NCBI GenBank assembly: GCA_949747935.1 | Contig: CATKHE010000233.1 | Location: 1 to 5,371 of the forward strand | Reading direction: 5' to 3' | DNA length: 5,371 bases | Source: an uncultured Eubacteriales bacterium | Lineage (GTDB): Bacteria; Bacillota_A; Clostridia; Oscillospirales; Oscillospiraceae | In this document: in pieces, positions 1 through 5,164 of the stretch | How positions within the stretch are numbered: the stretch's first letter is position 1 | Layout of the letters: every line of letters starts with the position of its first letter | Made by a program: the position numbers and the translations under genes | Notes under the pieces: model-generated | What the model was told of the DNA's origin: nothing | Databases searched by the model: none | Seen by the model: only the letters and a program-made list of their open reading frames with translations

Positions 1-630
1 CTCGGCCACCCCGGCCAGCTTGTCCAGGAAGCGGTCCACCGCGTCCACATAGATGAGGTTGGCGTCCATCTCGTCCCGAAATACTTTTACCACCTGTTCA
101 GGCTCCCCCTTGCGCAACAGGCCGTGGTTGACGTGAACGCAGGTCAGCTGCTTGCCGATGGCCCGAATGAGCAAAGCGGCCACCACCGAGGAGTCCACCC
201 CGCCGGACAGAGCCAGCAGCACCTTCTTATCCCCCACCTGATTGCGGATGAGCTCCACCTGGTCGGCGATGAAGTTCTCCATGTTCCAGTTGGCCTCGGC
301 CCCGCAGATGGTAAAGACGAAATTTTTCAGGGCGGTCTCCCGCTCCCCGTCATCGGCGGGCCAGGGGTCGTCCCCCCGATGGTCCACCAGCAGGGCGGGA
401 ATATCGCAGTCATAAATCTCCTGGGCCACATCGATCTCCACTCCATCGACCACCCGGTTGGGCCCGCCGTTGAGGATGATCCCCTTCACATTGGGCAGGG
501 CCTTCAGCTGGGCCAGGGTGATATCGTGGGGATGGATTTCCGAGTAGATCCCCAGAGCCCGAATTTCCCGGGCAATCTTGGGGTTCTCCTCACTGCCCAG
601 ATCCAGTACGACAATCATGTCCTGTTTCAT
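1..630 (-). CDS. guaA: GMP synthase with degenerate, shortened glutamine amidotransferase domain (3' end cut by window)
   Basis: GMP synthase makes GMP from XMP, ATP and an amino donor in the cytosol, the last step of guanine nucleotide synthesis. The first 210 residues are visible. The N-terminus (MIVVLDLG at 5-12, NGGPN at 54-58) matches the class I amidotransferase domain of GuaA. Where the family has IPVLGICYG, this protein has IPALLVDHR (77-85), so the nucleophile Cys position is Asp83. The sequence then passes within about 15 residues to LKNFVFTICG (101-110), the normal end of that domain. About 85 residues, including the region of the catalytic His and Glu, are absent. The ATP-pyrophosphatase domain follows with its P-loop LSGGVDSS at 141-148 and VNHGLLRKGE at 167-176; in ordinary GuaA this loop lies near residue 225-235. 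The start ATG has AGGAGG 8 bases upstream; an in-frame ATG two codons earlier is too close to that site. No frameshift or stop is seen. The family assignment is firm. Loss of glutaminase activity is inferred from the missing residues. Confidence 0.93.
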   Translation of the reverse strand, partial: MKQDMIVVLDLGSEENPKIAREIRALGIYSEIHPHDITLAQLKALPNVKGIILNGGPNRVVDGVEIDVAQEIYDCDIPALLVDHRGDDPWPADDGERETALKNFVFTICGAEANWNMENFIADQVELIRNQVGDKKVLLALSGGVDSSVVAALLIRAIGKQLTCVHVNHGLLRKGEPEQVVKVFRDEMDANLIYVDAVDRFLDKLAGVAE

Positions 631-638
631 TGGCATTT

Positions 639-679
639 CCTCCTGTGTATTCAATTTCGACCTATTTTACCACAGGAGG
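639..679. repeat. 9 bp perfect inverted repeat spanning guaA promoter and ribosome site
   Basis: CCTCCTGTG at 639-647 is the exact reverse complement of CACAGGAGG at 671-679, with 23 bases between them. On the minus strand the downstream arm contains the guaA Shine-Dalgarno AGGAGG and the upstream arm lies in the promoter spacer. A transcript arriving from the upstream operon would carry both arms and could hide the ribosome site. A transcript from the guaA promoter would carry only the ribosome-site arm. The repeat is seen directly; the function is inferred, and a chance match between two purine-rich ribosome-like sites is possible. Confidence 0.5.
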
Positions 680-693
680 GAGGGAAAACGCAA
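664..693 (-). promoter_or_regulatory. Probable sigma-A promoter of guaA
   Basis: On the minus strand there is a -35-like TTGCGT (693-688), an 18 bp spacer and a -10 TAAAAT (669-664) preceded by TGG, which gives an extended -10. The -35 matches the consensus at only three of six positions. Transcription would start near 656-658, leaving a leader of about 25-30 bases before the guaA start. That is too short for a purine riboswitch, and none is seen. The spacing and extended -10 make it plausible, but it is not proven. Confidence 0.5.
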
Positions 694-696
694 GAA

Positions 697-1317
697 TTAT
701 TGTGGCGGCTCGGCCGTCATCCCTCCACTCTCTCCGGCATACCGCCGCAGCTGAAACAGGGAAACCATAATCATCACCACCAGGACCAGGAGGACCACTA
801 CCAGACAGACGACAGCCCCCGCCAGCACCACCGCCTGCCTCTCGCTCCGGAGGAGCTGCGCCATGCTGCTCAGCAGGTTGGCGGCGGTGGTCAGCACCAG
901 CAGAGCCGTCCGGCGGCGGCGGAAGCGCAGATCCAGGGTCTCCCCCTCGGGTTGATACTTCTCCGCCAGGGCGGCCATATCGGTGAGGAACTGGAAATGG
1001 AAATACAGGGCGGCCGCTGTGACCAGCATCCCCAAAAAGCTGCCCCCCCTCTCCTCCAGGCCGCTGCCTAAAACAGCCAGCACCCAGTCCGCCCCGTGCC
1101 ACACCGCCAGCAGCACGCACAGGGGCCGCAGGAGAAGCAGGTCCCGCCGCTCCGCCGACAGCTTCCCGACGGCGGACAGCAGAAGCAGCGCCCCCACGAA
1201 GTTGGGCAGGATGTTGATCGACGCCGCATCAAAATTGAGGTTAAAGTTGAAGTGGAGCAGGAAGTACCCCCAGACGGCCTGGGACAGTCCCGCACACAGC
1301 TGTTCTCTGTCAGTCAA
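697..1317 (-). CDS. Uncharacterised multi-span membrane protein, third gene of the BlaI/M56 operon
   Basis: This 206-residue protein is of no family I can name. Hydrophobic segments lie at roughly 12-23, 36-52, 60-84, 94-111, 137-152 and 162-188, so it should be an integral membrane protein with five or six spans. A basic stretch RFRRRR (131-136) is probably cytoplasmic, and a short polar tail follows the last span. The N-terminal pattern NILPNFVG (35-42) resembles one I associate with small uncharacterised Firmicutes membrane proteins of the 'ILPdFiG' type; this is a resemblance only. The start is a TTG that lies inside the last codons of the M56 gene, 8 bases after GGAGG, and the two genes overlap by 8 bases, which suggests translational coupling. 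Its place in the operon suggests it is either an accessory to the M56 sensor or the effector of the response. The reading frame is secure; the function is unknown. Confidence 0.8.
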   Translation of the reverse strand: MTDREQLCAGLSQAVWGYFLLHFNFNLNFDAASINILPNFVGALLLLSAVGKLSAERRDLLLLRPLCVLLAVWHGADWVLAVLGSGLEERGGSFLGMLVTAAALYFHFQFLTDMAALAEKYQPEGETLDLRFRRRRTALLVLTTAANLLSSMAQLLRSERQAVVLAGAVVCLVVVLLVLVVMIMVSLFQLRRYAGESGGMTAEPPQ

Positions 1318-3265
1318 GGTCCAGTCCTCCCTTCACCGGGCGCAGGGTCAGCGCCCCCGCCTTTTCTCCGTTGACATAGAGGTTCACCGCATAGGCGCTG
1401 GGGTGGTCAAAGGGGTCCTCCCCTGCGGTGCTGCCGCCCCCGCCCAGGAAGACGGGGCTCTCCCAGCCGTCCCGCAGTGTGGTGTTCGCCCAGGAGCTGC
1501 CCTGGTTGCTGCTGCCGGTCCAGTCCATGGCATCCGGGACCACGTCAGGCGGGGCCAGCGGCTCCGGCTCAGGCCGCTCCCCCTCCCCCCAGACGGGGAG
1601 ACTGGAGGCCCCCAGGCTGGTATACCGCCCCTTGTCCGCCGGGCTGCCGGTATAGTCCGCCTCCAGGTGCTGATAATACCAGGTATCAAATGTCCCGTTC
1701 GGCTGGGGCACCATGCTGAAAGTCGACTGGGAGCCAAACATCCAGTTGTCCTCCTGTACATAGCTGTCCACAGCGGAGGAGGTCTGCCGCCGCATCCGCA
1801 GGGTGAAGTCCCCAGACCGTGCCTCATACTCCCAGGCGGGCAGCTCGTCGCAGCTGGAGGGCCAGCTCCTCCAGCCATAGGCCTGGGTCGCCCAAAACGC
1901 TCCCTGGGGGATGACCACCCAGCGTTCCCCCTCCTTCTCGGCCCGGAGAGTCTGGACGGCCAGCCACATATAGGGATCGTCCTCCGCCCGCGGGCGCCCC
2001 GGCGGATTGCGCAGCTCCAGCACCAGCAGTCCCTCATAGGCGTCCTCTCCCACCTGTGTCAGGTTACGGAGCTGGTAGCCGCTGGAGCCTTTCACGTTGC
2101 TCAAAATCCCCTCCTGAGCATCGGCCTTCCAAAGCTGCCACACCTCCCCCGCCAGCTGGTTCTGCTCCGACAGCGGAGTACACATGGCCCGGTAATCCCG
2201 CCGCCAGGTCATCACCGCCTTGGCGTAGGTGTCAAAAGCCCCGGCATAGGTGGTGCAGGGCACTGTCCGGGCGTAGGCGAGGTCGGCGGCGGCAAAACCG
2301 GCCAGCCCATGATTCACCACTCCCGCCCGGACCCCTATGACCATAGGCGTGGCCAACACCAGCAGCACACATACCGACACCAGTCCCATTCCCGCCGGGT
2401 ATTTTTTAAACCGGGCGATGGCCTCGATCCTCCGGCGGATGTTCTTCCCGCCGTTGGCCATGGAGGAGGTGCCTGGGACCCGGGCATACCTGTCGTCTGC
2501 CATCTCCAGGAGGATGCGGCCATAGTCCCGCCGGTCCTCCCCCTCCAGCCGCTCCAGCACCCGCTGGTCGCACAGGGATTCCAAATCGTTCCCCGCCCGG
2601 TCGGCGCAATACCAGAGGAGCGGGTTGCACCAGTGGACACACCGGAAGAAGCAGATTACCAGTCCCCAGAGGGTGTCGTGACAGCTCAGGTGGAGCAGCT
2701 CGTGGAGGATGACCTTTTCGTCGGTCTCCGTCCCGGCGGGCAGGGCCAGCACGGGCTTGAACACCCCGCAGATGAAGGCCGAGGGCAGGCCCTCCACCTC
2801 CACCGCAGCGCAGACGGACAGGCTGTACCGCTCCGCCACCGCCCGGACCCGCCCGTCCTCAACGGCCCTTCCACGGCCCAGAGCCTGACACAGGCGGATG
2901 TAAGCGAGCACATACCGGGCCAGTAAAACCGCCGCCCCCAGCAGATAGAGGACAAACAGCCAATCCGCCGCAGTCCGGGGCACAGCCCCCTGTGGGAGAG
3001 GGACCGGGGCGGTCACCCGGGCCAGCGCCCCGTACTCCCCGGTGAGGGCTGAACGGAGCAGTTCCACATAGAACGGCCAGTTGAGCAGGGTATACCGTCC
3101 TCCCCTCCCCGCCGGAAGCAGCAGGACCACAGCCAGCACCCCCCAGGCGGCAAACTGCCAACGTGGAGACAGCTTATCCCGGAACATGGCCTTGAGGATC
3201 AGCAGCAGCGCCGCCACACCGGAGGCTGTCAGCGTTTGGAGCAGAAAGGACCAAATATCCGTCAT
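1310..3265 (-). CDS. M56-family membrane metalloprotease, BlaR1/MecR1-like sensor with unrecognised ectodomain
   Basis: The 651-residue protein has the layout of a BlaR1/MecR1 antirepressor. Membrane segments lie at about 5-25, 36-52, 102-122, 198-216 and 291-312. The M56 zinc protease motif HELLH is at 188-192, and Glu229 in DLESLCD (227-233) is the likely third zinc ligand. The family signature around GVFKPVLALP (167-176) and the NIRRRIEAI stretch (275-283) before the last span are also present. In the family, signal binding outside activates the protease, which leads to loss of the BlaI-type repressor inside. Residues 313-651 should lie outside the membrane. They are rich in Trp and acidic residues, and I see no STxK, SxN or KTG motif, so this is not the usual beta-lactam-binding domain. 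Residues of about 335-455 read like an NTF2-like lipoprotein domain, which is a guess. The ATG has GGAGG 8 bases upstream and is 3 bases after the repressor stop. M56 membership is firm; the signal sensed is unknown. Confidence 0.9.
   Translation of the reverse strand: MTDIWSFLLQTLTASGVAALLLILKAMFRDKLSPRWQFAAWGVLAVVLLLPAGRGGRYTLLNWPFYVELLRSALTGEYGALARVTAPVPLPQGAVPRTAADWLFVLYLLGAAVLLARYVLAYIRLCQALGRGRAVEDGRVRAVAERYSLSVCAAVEVEGLPSAFICGVFKPVLALPAGTETDEKVILHELLHLSCHDTLWGLVICFFRCVHWCNPLLWYCADRAGNDLESLCDQRVLERLEGEDRRDYGRILLEMADDRYARVPGTSSMANGGKNIRRRIEAIARFKKYPAGMGLVSVCVLLVLATPMVIGVRAGVVNHGLAGFAAADLAYARTVPCTTYAGAFDTYAKAVMTWRRDYRAMCTPLSEQNQLAGEVWQLWKADAQEGILSNVKGSSGYQLRNLTQVGEDAYEGLLVLELRNPPGRPRAEDDPYMWLAVQTLRAEKEGERWVVIPQGAFWATQAYGWRSWPSSCDELPAWEYEARSGDFTLRMRRQTSSAVDSYVQEDNWMFGSQSTFSMVPQPNGTFDTWYYQHLEADYTGSPADKGRYTSLGASSLPVWGEGERPEPEPLAPPDVVPDAMDWTGSSNQGSSWANTTLRDGWESPVFLGGGGSTAGEDPFDHPSAYAVNLYVNGEKAGALTLRPVKGGLDLD
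1318..1333 (-). promoter_or_regulatory. Ribosome binding site that decides the TTG start of the membrane protein gene
   Basis: AAGGGAGGA (1333-1325) lies within the last codons of the M56 gene, with GGAGG 8 bases before TTG at 1317-1315. No ATG or GTG near the N-terminus has comparable support, and the TTG gives a sensible hydrophilic lead before the first hydrophobic segment. This site is the reason for choosing the TTG start. Confidence 0.7.
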
Positions 3266-3268
3266 AGG

Positions 3269-3634
3269 TCACACCTCCATCTCATCCAGCAGGCGGCGCA
3301 GGGCCGCCCGCTCCTGGCTGGATATAGACTTCTCCTTCAAAAAGGCGGCCACCAGATCACTGGTGGCGCCCCGGTACACGTTCTGAAGGAAGCTGTCCCG
3401 GGCCTGTGCCTGACAGTCCTCTCGGCTCAGCGCCGCCCGGTATTTTCTGGGATAGCCCTCCTTGTCGATGGACACCAAGCCCTTGGCCTCCATCCGGGTC
3501 AGATAGGTCAGCACCGTGTTCCGGCTCCAGCCGGTCTCCTCCTGGAGCGCCTGGGTCACTTCCCCCAGCGCCGCGCCCTCTGTCTCCCACAGCACGTCCA
3601 GCACGATCCACTCCTTATCAGACAGCTTTATCAT
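3269..3634 (-). CDS. BlaI/MecI/CopY-family transcriptional repressor
   Basis: This 121-residue protein has the length and layout of BlaI/MecI. An N-terminal winged helix (about residues 3-72) contains LSDKEWIVLDVLWE (4-17), ETGWSRNTVLTYLTRMEAKG (33-52) as the recognition helix region, and the wing around KEGYPRKYRA. A C-terminal dimerisation region (about 75-121) contains SFLQNVYRG and ends in a helix rich in Leu, Arg and Glu. It should bind as a dimer to TACA-NN-TGTA dyads and repress its own operon until the partner protease removes it. The frame is open 26 codons further upstream, but the ATG at 3634 has AGGAGG 7 bases before it and lies downstream of the promoter, whereas the longer version would begin upstream of the predicted transcript. 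The partner M56 gene follows after 3 bases. The true target may be only this operon or may extend elsewhere. I give no symbol because a beta-lactam role is not shown. Confidence 0.93.
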   Translation of the reverse strand: MIKLSDKEWIVLDVLWETEGAALGEVTQALQEETGWSRNTVLTYLTRMEAKGLVSIDKEGYPRKYRAALSREDCQAQARDSFLQNVYRGATSDLVAAFLKEKSISSQERAALRRLLDEMEV

Positions 3635-3645
3635 AAGCTTCCCTC

Positions 3646-3657
3646 CTACAGTTGTAG
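3646..3657. promoter_or_regulatory. Second BlaI-type operator between transcription start and ribosome site
   Basis: CTACAGTTGTAG has the same CTACA-NN-TGTAG form as the promoter operator. The two centres are 26 bp apart, about two and a half helical turns. It sits just downstream of the predicted transcription start and touches the ribosome site AGGAGG (3647-3642). Paired operators are usual for staphylococcal bla and mec systems, and this pair fits cooperative binding by repressor dimers. Confidence 0.85.
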
Positions 3658-3668
3658 TCTTCCACACC

Positions 3669-3697
3669 ATACTACACCTGTAGGAAGCAAATGTCAA
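3669..3697 (-). promoter_or_regulatory. Promoter of the repressor-protease operon
   Basis: On the minus strand there is a perfect -35 TTGACA (3697-3692), a 17 bp spacer and a -10 TAGTAT (3674-3669). The predicted start of transcription is about 3661-3663, which gives a leader of nearly 30 bases before the repressor ATG. Strong core elements with overlapping operators fit a promoter that is held off rather than weak. Confidence 0.85.
3672..3683. promoter_or_regulatory. BlaI-type operator overlapping spacer and -10
   Basis: CTACACCTGTAG is a dyad of CTACA and TGTAG around two bases, matching the TACA-NN-TGTA core known for BlaI/MecI operators. It covers the 3' part of the promoter spacer and the first three bases of the -10 element, so a bound dimer would block RNA polymerase. 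Confidence 0.85.
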
Positions 3698-3828
3698 GAA
3701 AAACCGGCGCATACTTTCTATTCCTTTACCCTCCTTATTGATAATGCGTGAAATTGGATTCCAGATATTTCCATCTTATCGAAACACACAGACTTGCTGG
3801 GATGTTGACGGATTTGATATGAATCCAT

Positions 3829-3862
3829 AAAGAAAGCCAGTCAGGTAAACCTGACCGGCTTT
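3829..3862 (-). terminator. Rho-independent terminator after ispF
   Basis: The arms at 3835-3845 and 3850-3860 form an 11 bp stem around a 4-base loop, extended by two A-T pairs. On the minus strand the only imperfect position (3839/3856) is a G-U wobble, so the stem is continuous and is followed by TTTCTTTAT. On the plus strand the same position is an A-C mismatch. The asymmetry and tail favour termination of the minus-strand ispD-ispF transcript, which ends about 55 bases earlier. It also insulates the operator-controlled promoter downstream. Confidence 0.88.
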
Positions 3863-3917
3863 TACTGGATGTAATACCTACTTCCTGAATCTGCCTGCCA
3901 TATCGAAAGCCTCCCGT

Positions 3918-4430
3918 TCATAGTTCAATTCTACCAGCGCTTTCAAATGGGGCACACTCCTCAATCAGCGCCACCGCATGGGCCGCCATGCCCTCTCCGG
4001 AGCCGGTAAATCCCAGCCCCTCCTCGGTGGTGGCCTTCACATTGACCCGCGCAGGGTCCACCCCCATCGCCTGGGCCAGATTCTCCCGTATCCTCAGGAT
4101 ATAAGGGGCCAGCTTGGGCCGCTGAGCTATCACGGTGGCATCTATGTTGCTCACAACAAAGCCCCGTTCTTTCAGCAGCCTCGTCACATGCTCCAACAAT
4201 TTCAGGCTGTCCGCCCCAGCATAGGCGGAATCACTGTCCGGAAAATGCGTTCCAATGTCCCCCAGCCCCGCCGCACCCAAAAGCGCGTCCATCACGGCGT
4301 GGGTGAGAACATCAGCGTCAGAGTGCCCCAGCAGCCCCACCTCATAGGGAACTGCCACTCCACCTAGAATCAGCTTTCTCCCCTCGGTCAGACGGTGGAC
4401 GTCATAGCCATGCCCGATCCGGATTCCCAT
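3918..4430 (-). CDS. ispF: 2-C-methyl-D-erythritol 2,4-cyclodiphosphate synthase
   Basis: IspF converts CDP-methylerythritol 2-phosphate into the cyclic diphosphate with release of CMP, the fifth step of the MEP isoprenoid pathway, as a cytosolic trimer. The 170-residue protein shows the metal ligands in GYDVHRL (Asp10, His12) and His44, the active-site loop LLGHSDADV (33-41), [14 protein letters not shown] (63-76), and the CDP-binding [16 protein letters not shown] (132-147). Many homologues have Arg where Ser144 stands. It is some ten residues longer than the usual length of about 160, mostly at the C-terminus. The ATG shares its A with the ispD TGA stop (TGATG). GGAGG inside the end of ispD lies 10 bases upstream. 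A GTG one codon earlier, 7 bases from GGAGG, is an equally possible start and changes one residue. The terminator follows. Confidence 0.97.
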   Translation of the reverse strand: MGIRIGHGYDVHRLTEGRKLILGGVAVPYEVGLLGHSDADVLTHAVMDALLGAAGLGDIGTHFPDSDSAYAGADSLKLLEHVTRLLKERGFVVSNIDATVIAQRPKLAPYILRIRENLAQAMGVDPARVNVKATTEEGLGFTGSGEGMAAHAVALIEECAPFESAGRIEL

Positions 4431-5164
4431 CACAGCATTCCCTCCACTCTGGCCCGCAGGATAGCCTCTCCAATCATCAAATCCAAAGGTGTGGTGATCT
4501 TGATGTTCTCCCGACTGCCCCGGGTCAGGGTAACCGGCATCCCCAGCCGCTCCACCGCACCGCAGTCGTCGGTGAGAAGCTCGCCGTCGTCTAAAGCCTT
4601 CTGGACGGCCGCCCTGATCAGGCCCGCCTCAAAGACCTGTGGGGTCTGCACCGCCCATAGCTGGGAGCGGTCCACTGTCTCCACCGCCCGTTCTTCCTCA
4701 ACCCGTTTCACTGTGTCAGTCAGCGGAATTGCGGGAGCCGCCGACCCGGTAGCGGAGGCGGCGGATACCGCCGCCTGAATTATCTCTTGGGATACCAGGG
4801 GCCGGGCACCATCGTGAATGGCGATGATATCCGCCTTGGGGCTGACTTCCCTCAAGCCAGCCTGAACGGAGTGGATGCGTTCCGCACCCCCCACCACTAT
4901 CCTAGTCACCTTGTCAAAGACAAAGTCCTTACATATACGGCCCACCTCCACCAGCAGGTCCTCCCGCGTGACCACCACAATCTCGTCAACGACAGGCGAG
5001 TCCTGAAATGCGTAGAGGGTATGGACCAGCACAGGCAGTTCGCCCAGAGGGGCCAGCGTCTTGTCAATGCCCTCCATCCGTCGAGCGGACCCAGCGGCCA
5101 CAATCACCGCGGAGCATTTTGGCTCCTCGTTATTCTTCTTTTTGAAGAGAGACAACAGGCCCAT
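4430..5164 (-). CDS. ispD: 2-C-methyl-D-erythritol 4-phosphate cytidylyltransferase
   Basis: IspD joins CTP and methylerythritol 4-phosphate to give CDP-methylerythritol and pyrophosphate, the third MEP-pathway step. The nucleotidyltransferase fold is marked by the CTP loop AAGSARRM (23-30) with Lys35, GGAERIHSV (92-100), the metal-site region HDGARPLV (117-124), DTVKR (150-154), AVQTPQ (171-176), TDD (198-200) and the substrate-side NIKIT (220-224, Lys222). At 244 residues it is slightly longer than the usual 225-235 because of a 16-residue N-terminal lead, [16 protein letters not shown]. The start is supported by AAGGAG 8 bases upstream and by the TAATG overlap with the stop of the preceding gene. 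It overlaps ispF by one base, so the two enzymes are probably co-translated. The IspE step that lies between them in the pathway is not encoded in this window. Confidence 0.97.
   Translation of the reverse strand: MGLLSLFKKKNNEEPKCSAVIVAAGSARRMEGIDKTLAPLGELPVLVHTLYAFQDSPVVDEIVVVTREDLLVEVGRICKDFVFDKVTRIVVGGAERIHSVQAGLREVSPKADIIAIHDGARPLVSQEIIQAAVSAASATGSAAPAIPLTDTVKRVEEERAVETVDRSQLWAVQTPQVFEAGLIRAAVQKALDDGELLTDDCGAVERLGMPVTLTRGSRENIKITTPLDLMIGEAILRARVEGML

Noticed and set aside
1..630. A frameshift or assembly error explaining the short GuaA domain
   Set aside because: The frame is continuous, the junction encodes a sensible linker, and both flanks keep family sequence in the same frame. A clean in-frame assembly deletion cannot be fully excluded, but the replaced motif at the Cys position (DHR rather than CYG) argues for real divergence.
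630..696. A purine riboswitch upstream of guaA
   Set aside because: The leader is too short and shows no three-way-junction sequence elements. Only the 9 bp dyad is present.
124..1071. A 315-codon open frame on the plus strand across guaA and its upstream gene
   Set aside because: It is a shadow of two real genes and their spacer. The product is His/Gln/Gly-rich with no recognisable motif, and it would run through the guaA promoter in antisense.
983..2926. A 647-codon open frame on the plus strand
   Set aside because: It is antisense to the M56 gene and part of the membrane protein gene. Its product is a low-complexity Pro/Arg/Gly/His-rich sequence without domain character, and it has no credible ribosome site. 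Long antisense frames are expected in GC-rich coding DNA.
3635..3712. A 26-codon N-terminal extension of the BlaI-family repressor
   Set aside because: It would start upstream of the predicted transcription start and be encoded by the promoter and operators. The ATG at 3634 has the good ribosome site and gives the usual family length.
3755..3827. A 7 bp inverted repeat TGGATTC / GAATCCA in the intergenic region
   Set aside because: It is short, about 60 bases separate the arms, and it has no tail or adjacent gene start. It is likely a chance match.
3805..3833. A plus-strand promoter-like pair TTGACG - 17 bp - TAAAGA
   Set aside because: The -10 is weak, no plus-strand gene follows, and the predicted start would fall directly into the terminator hairpin.
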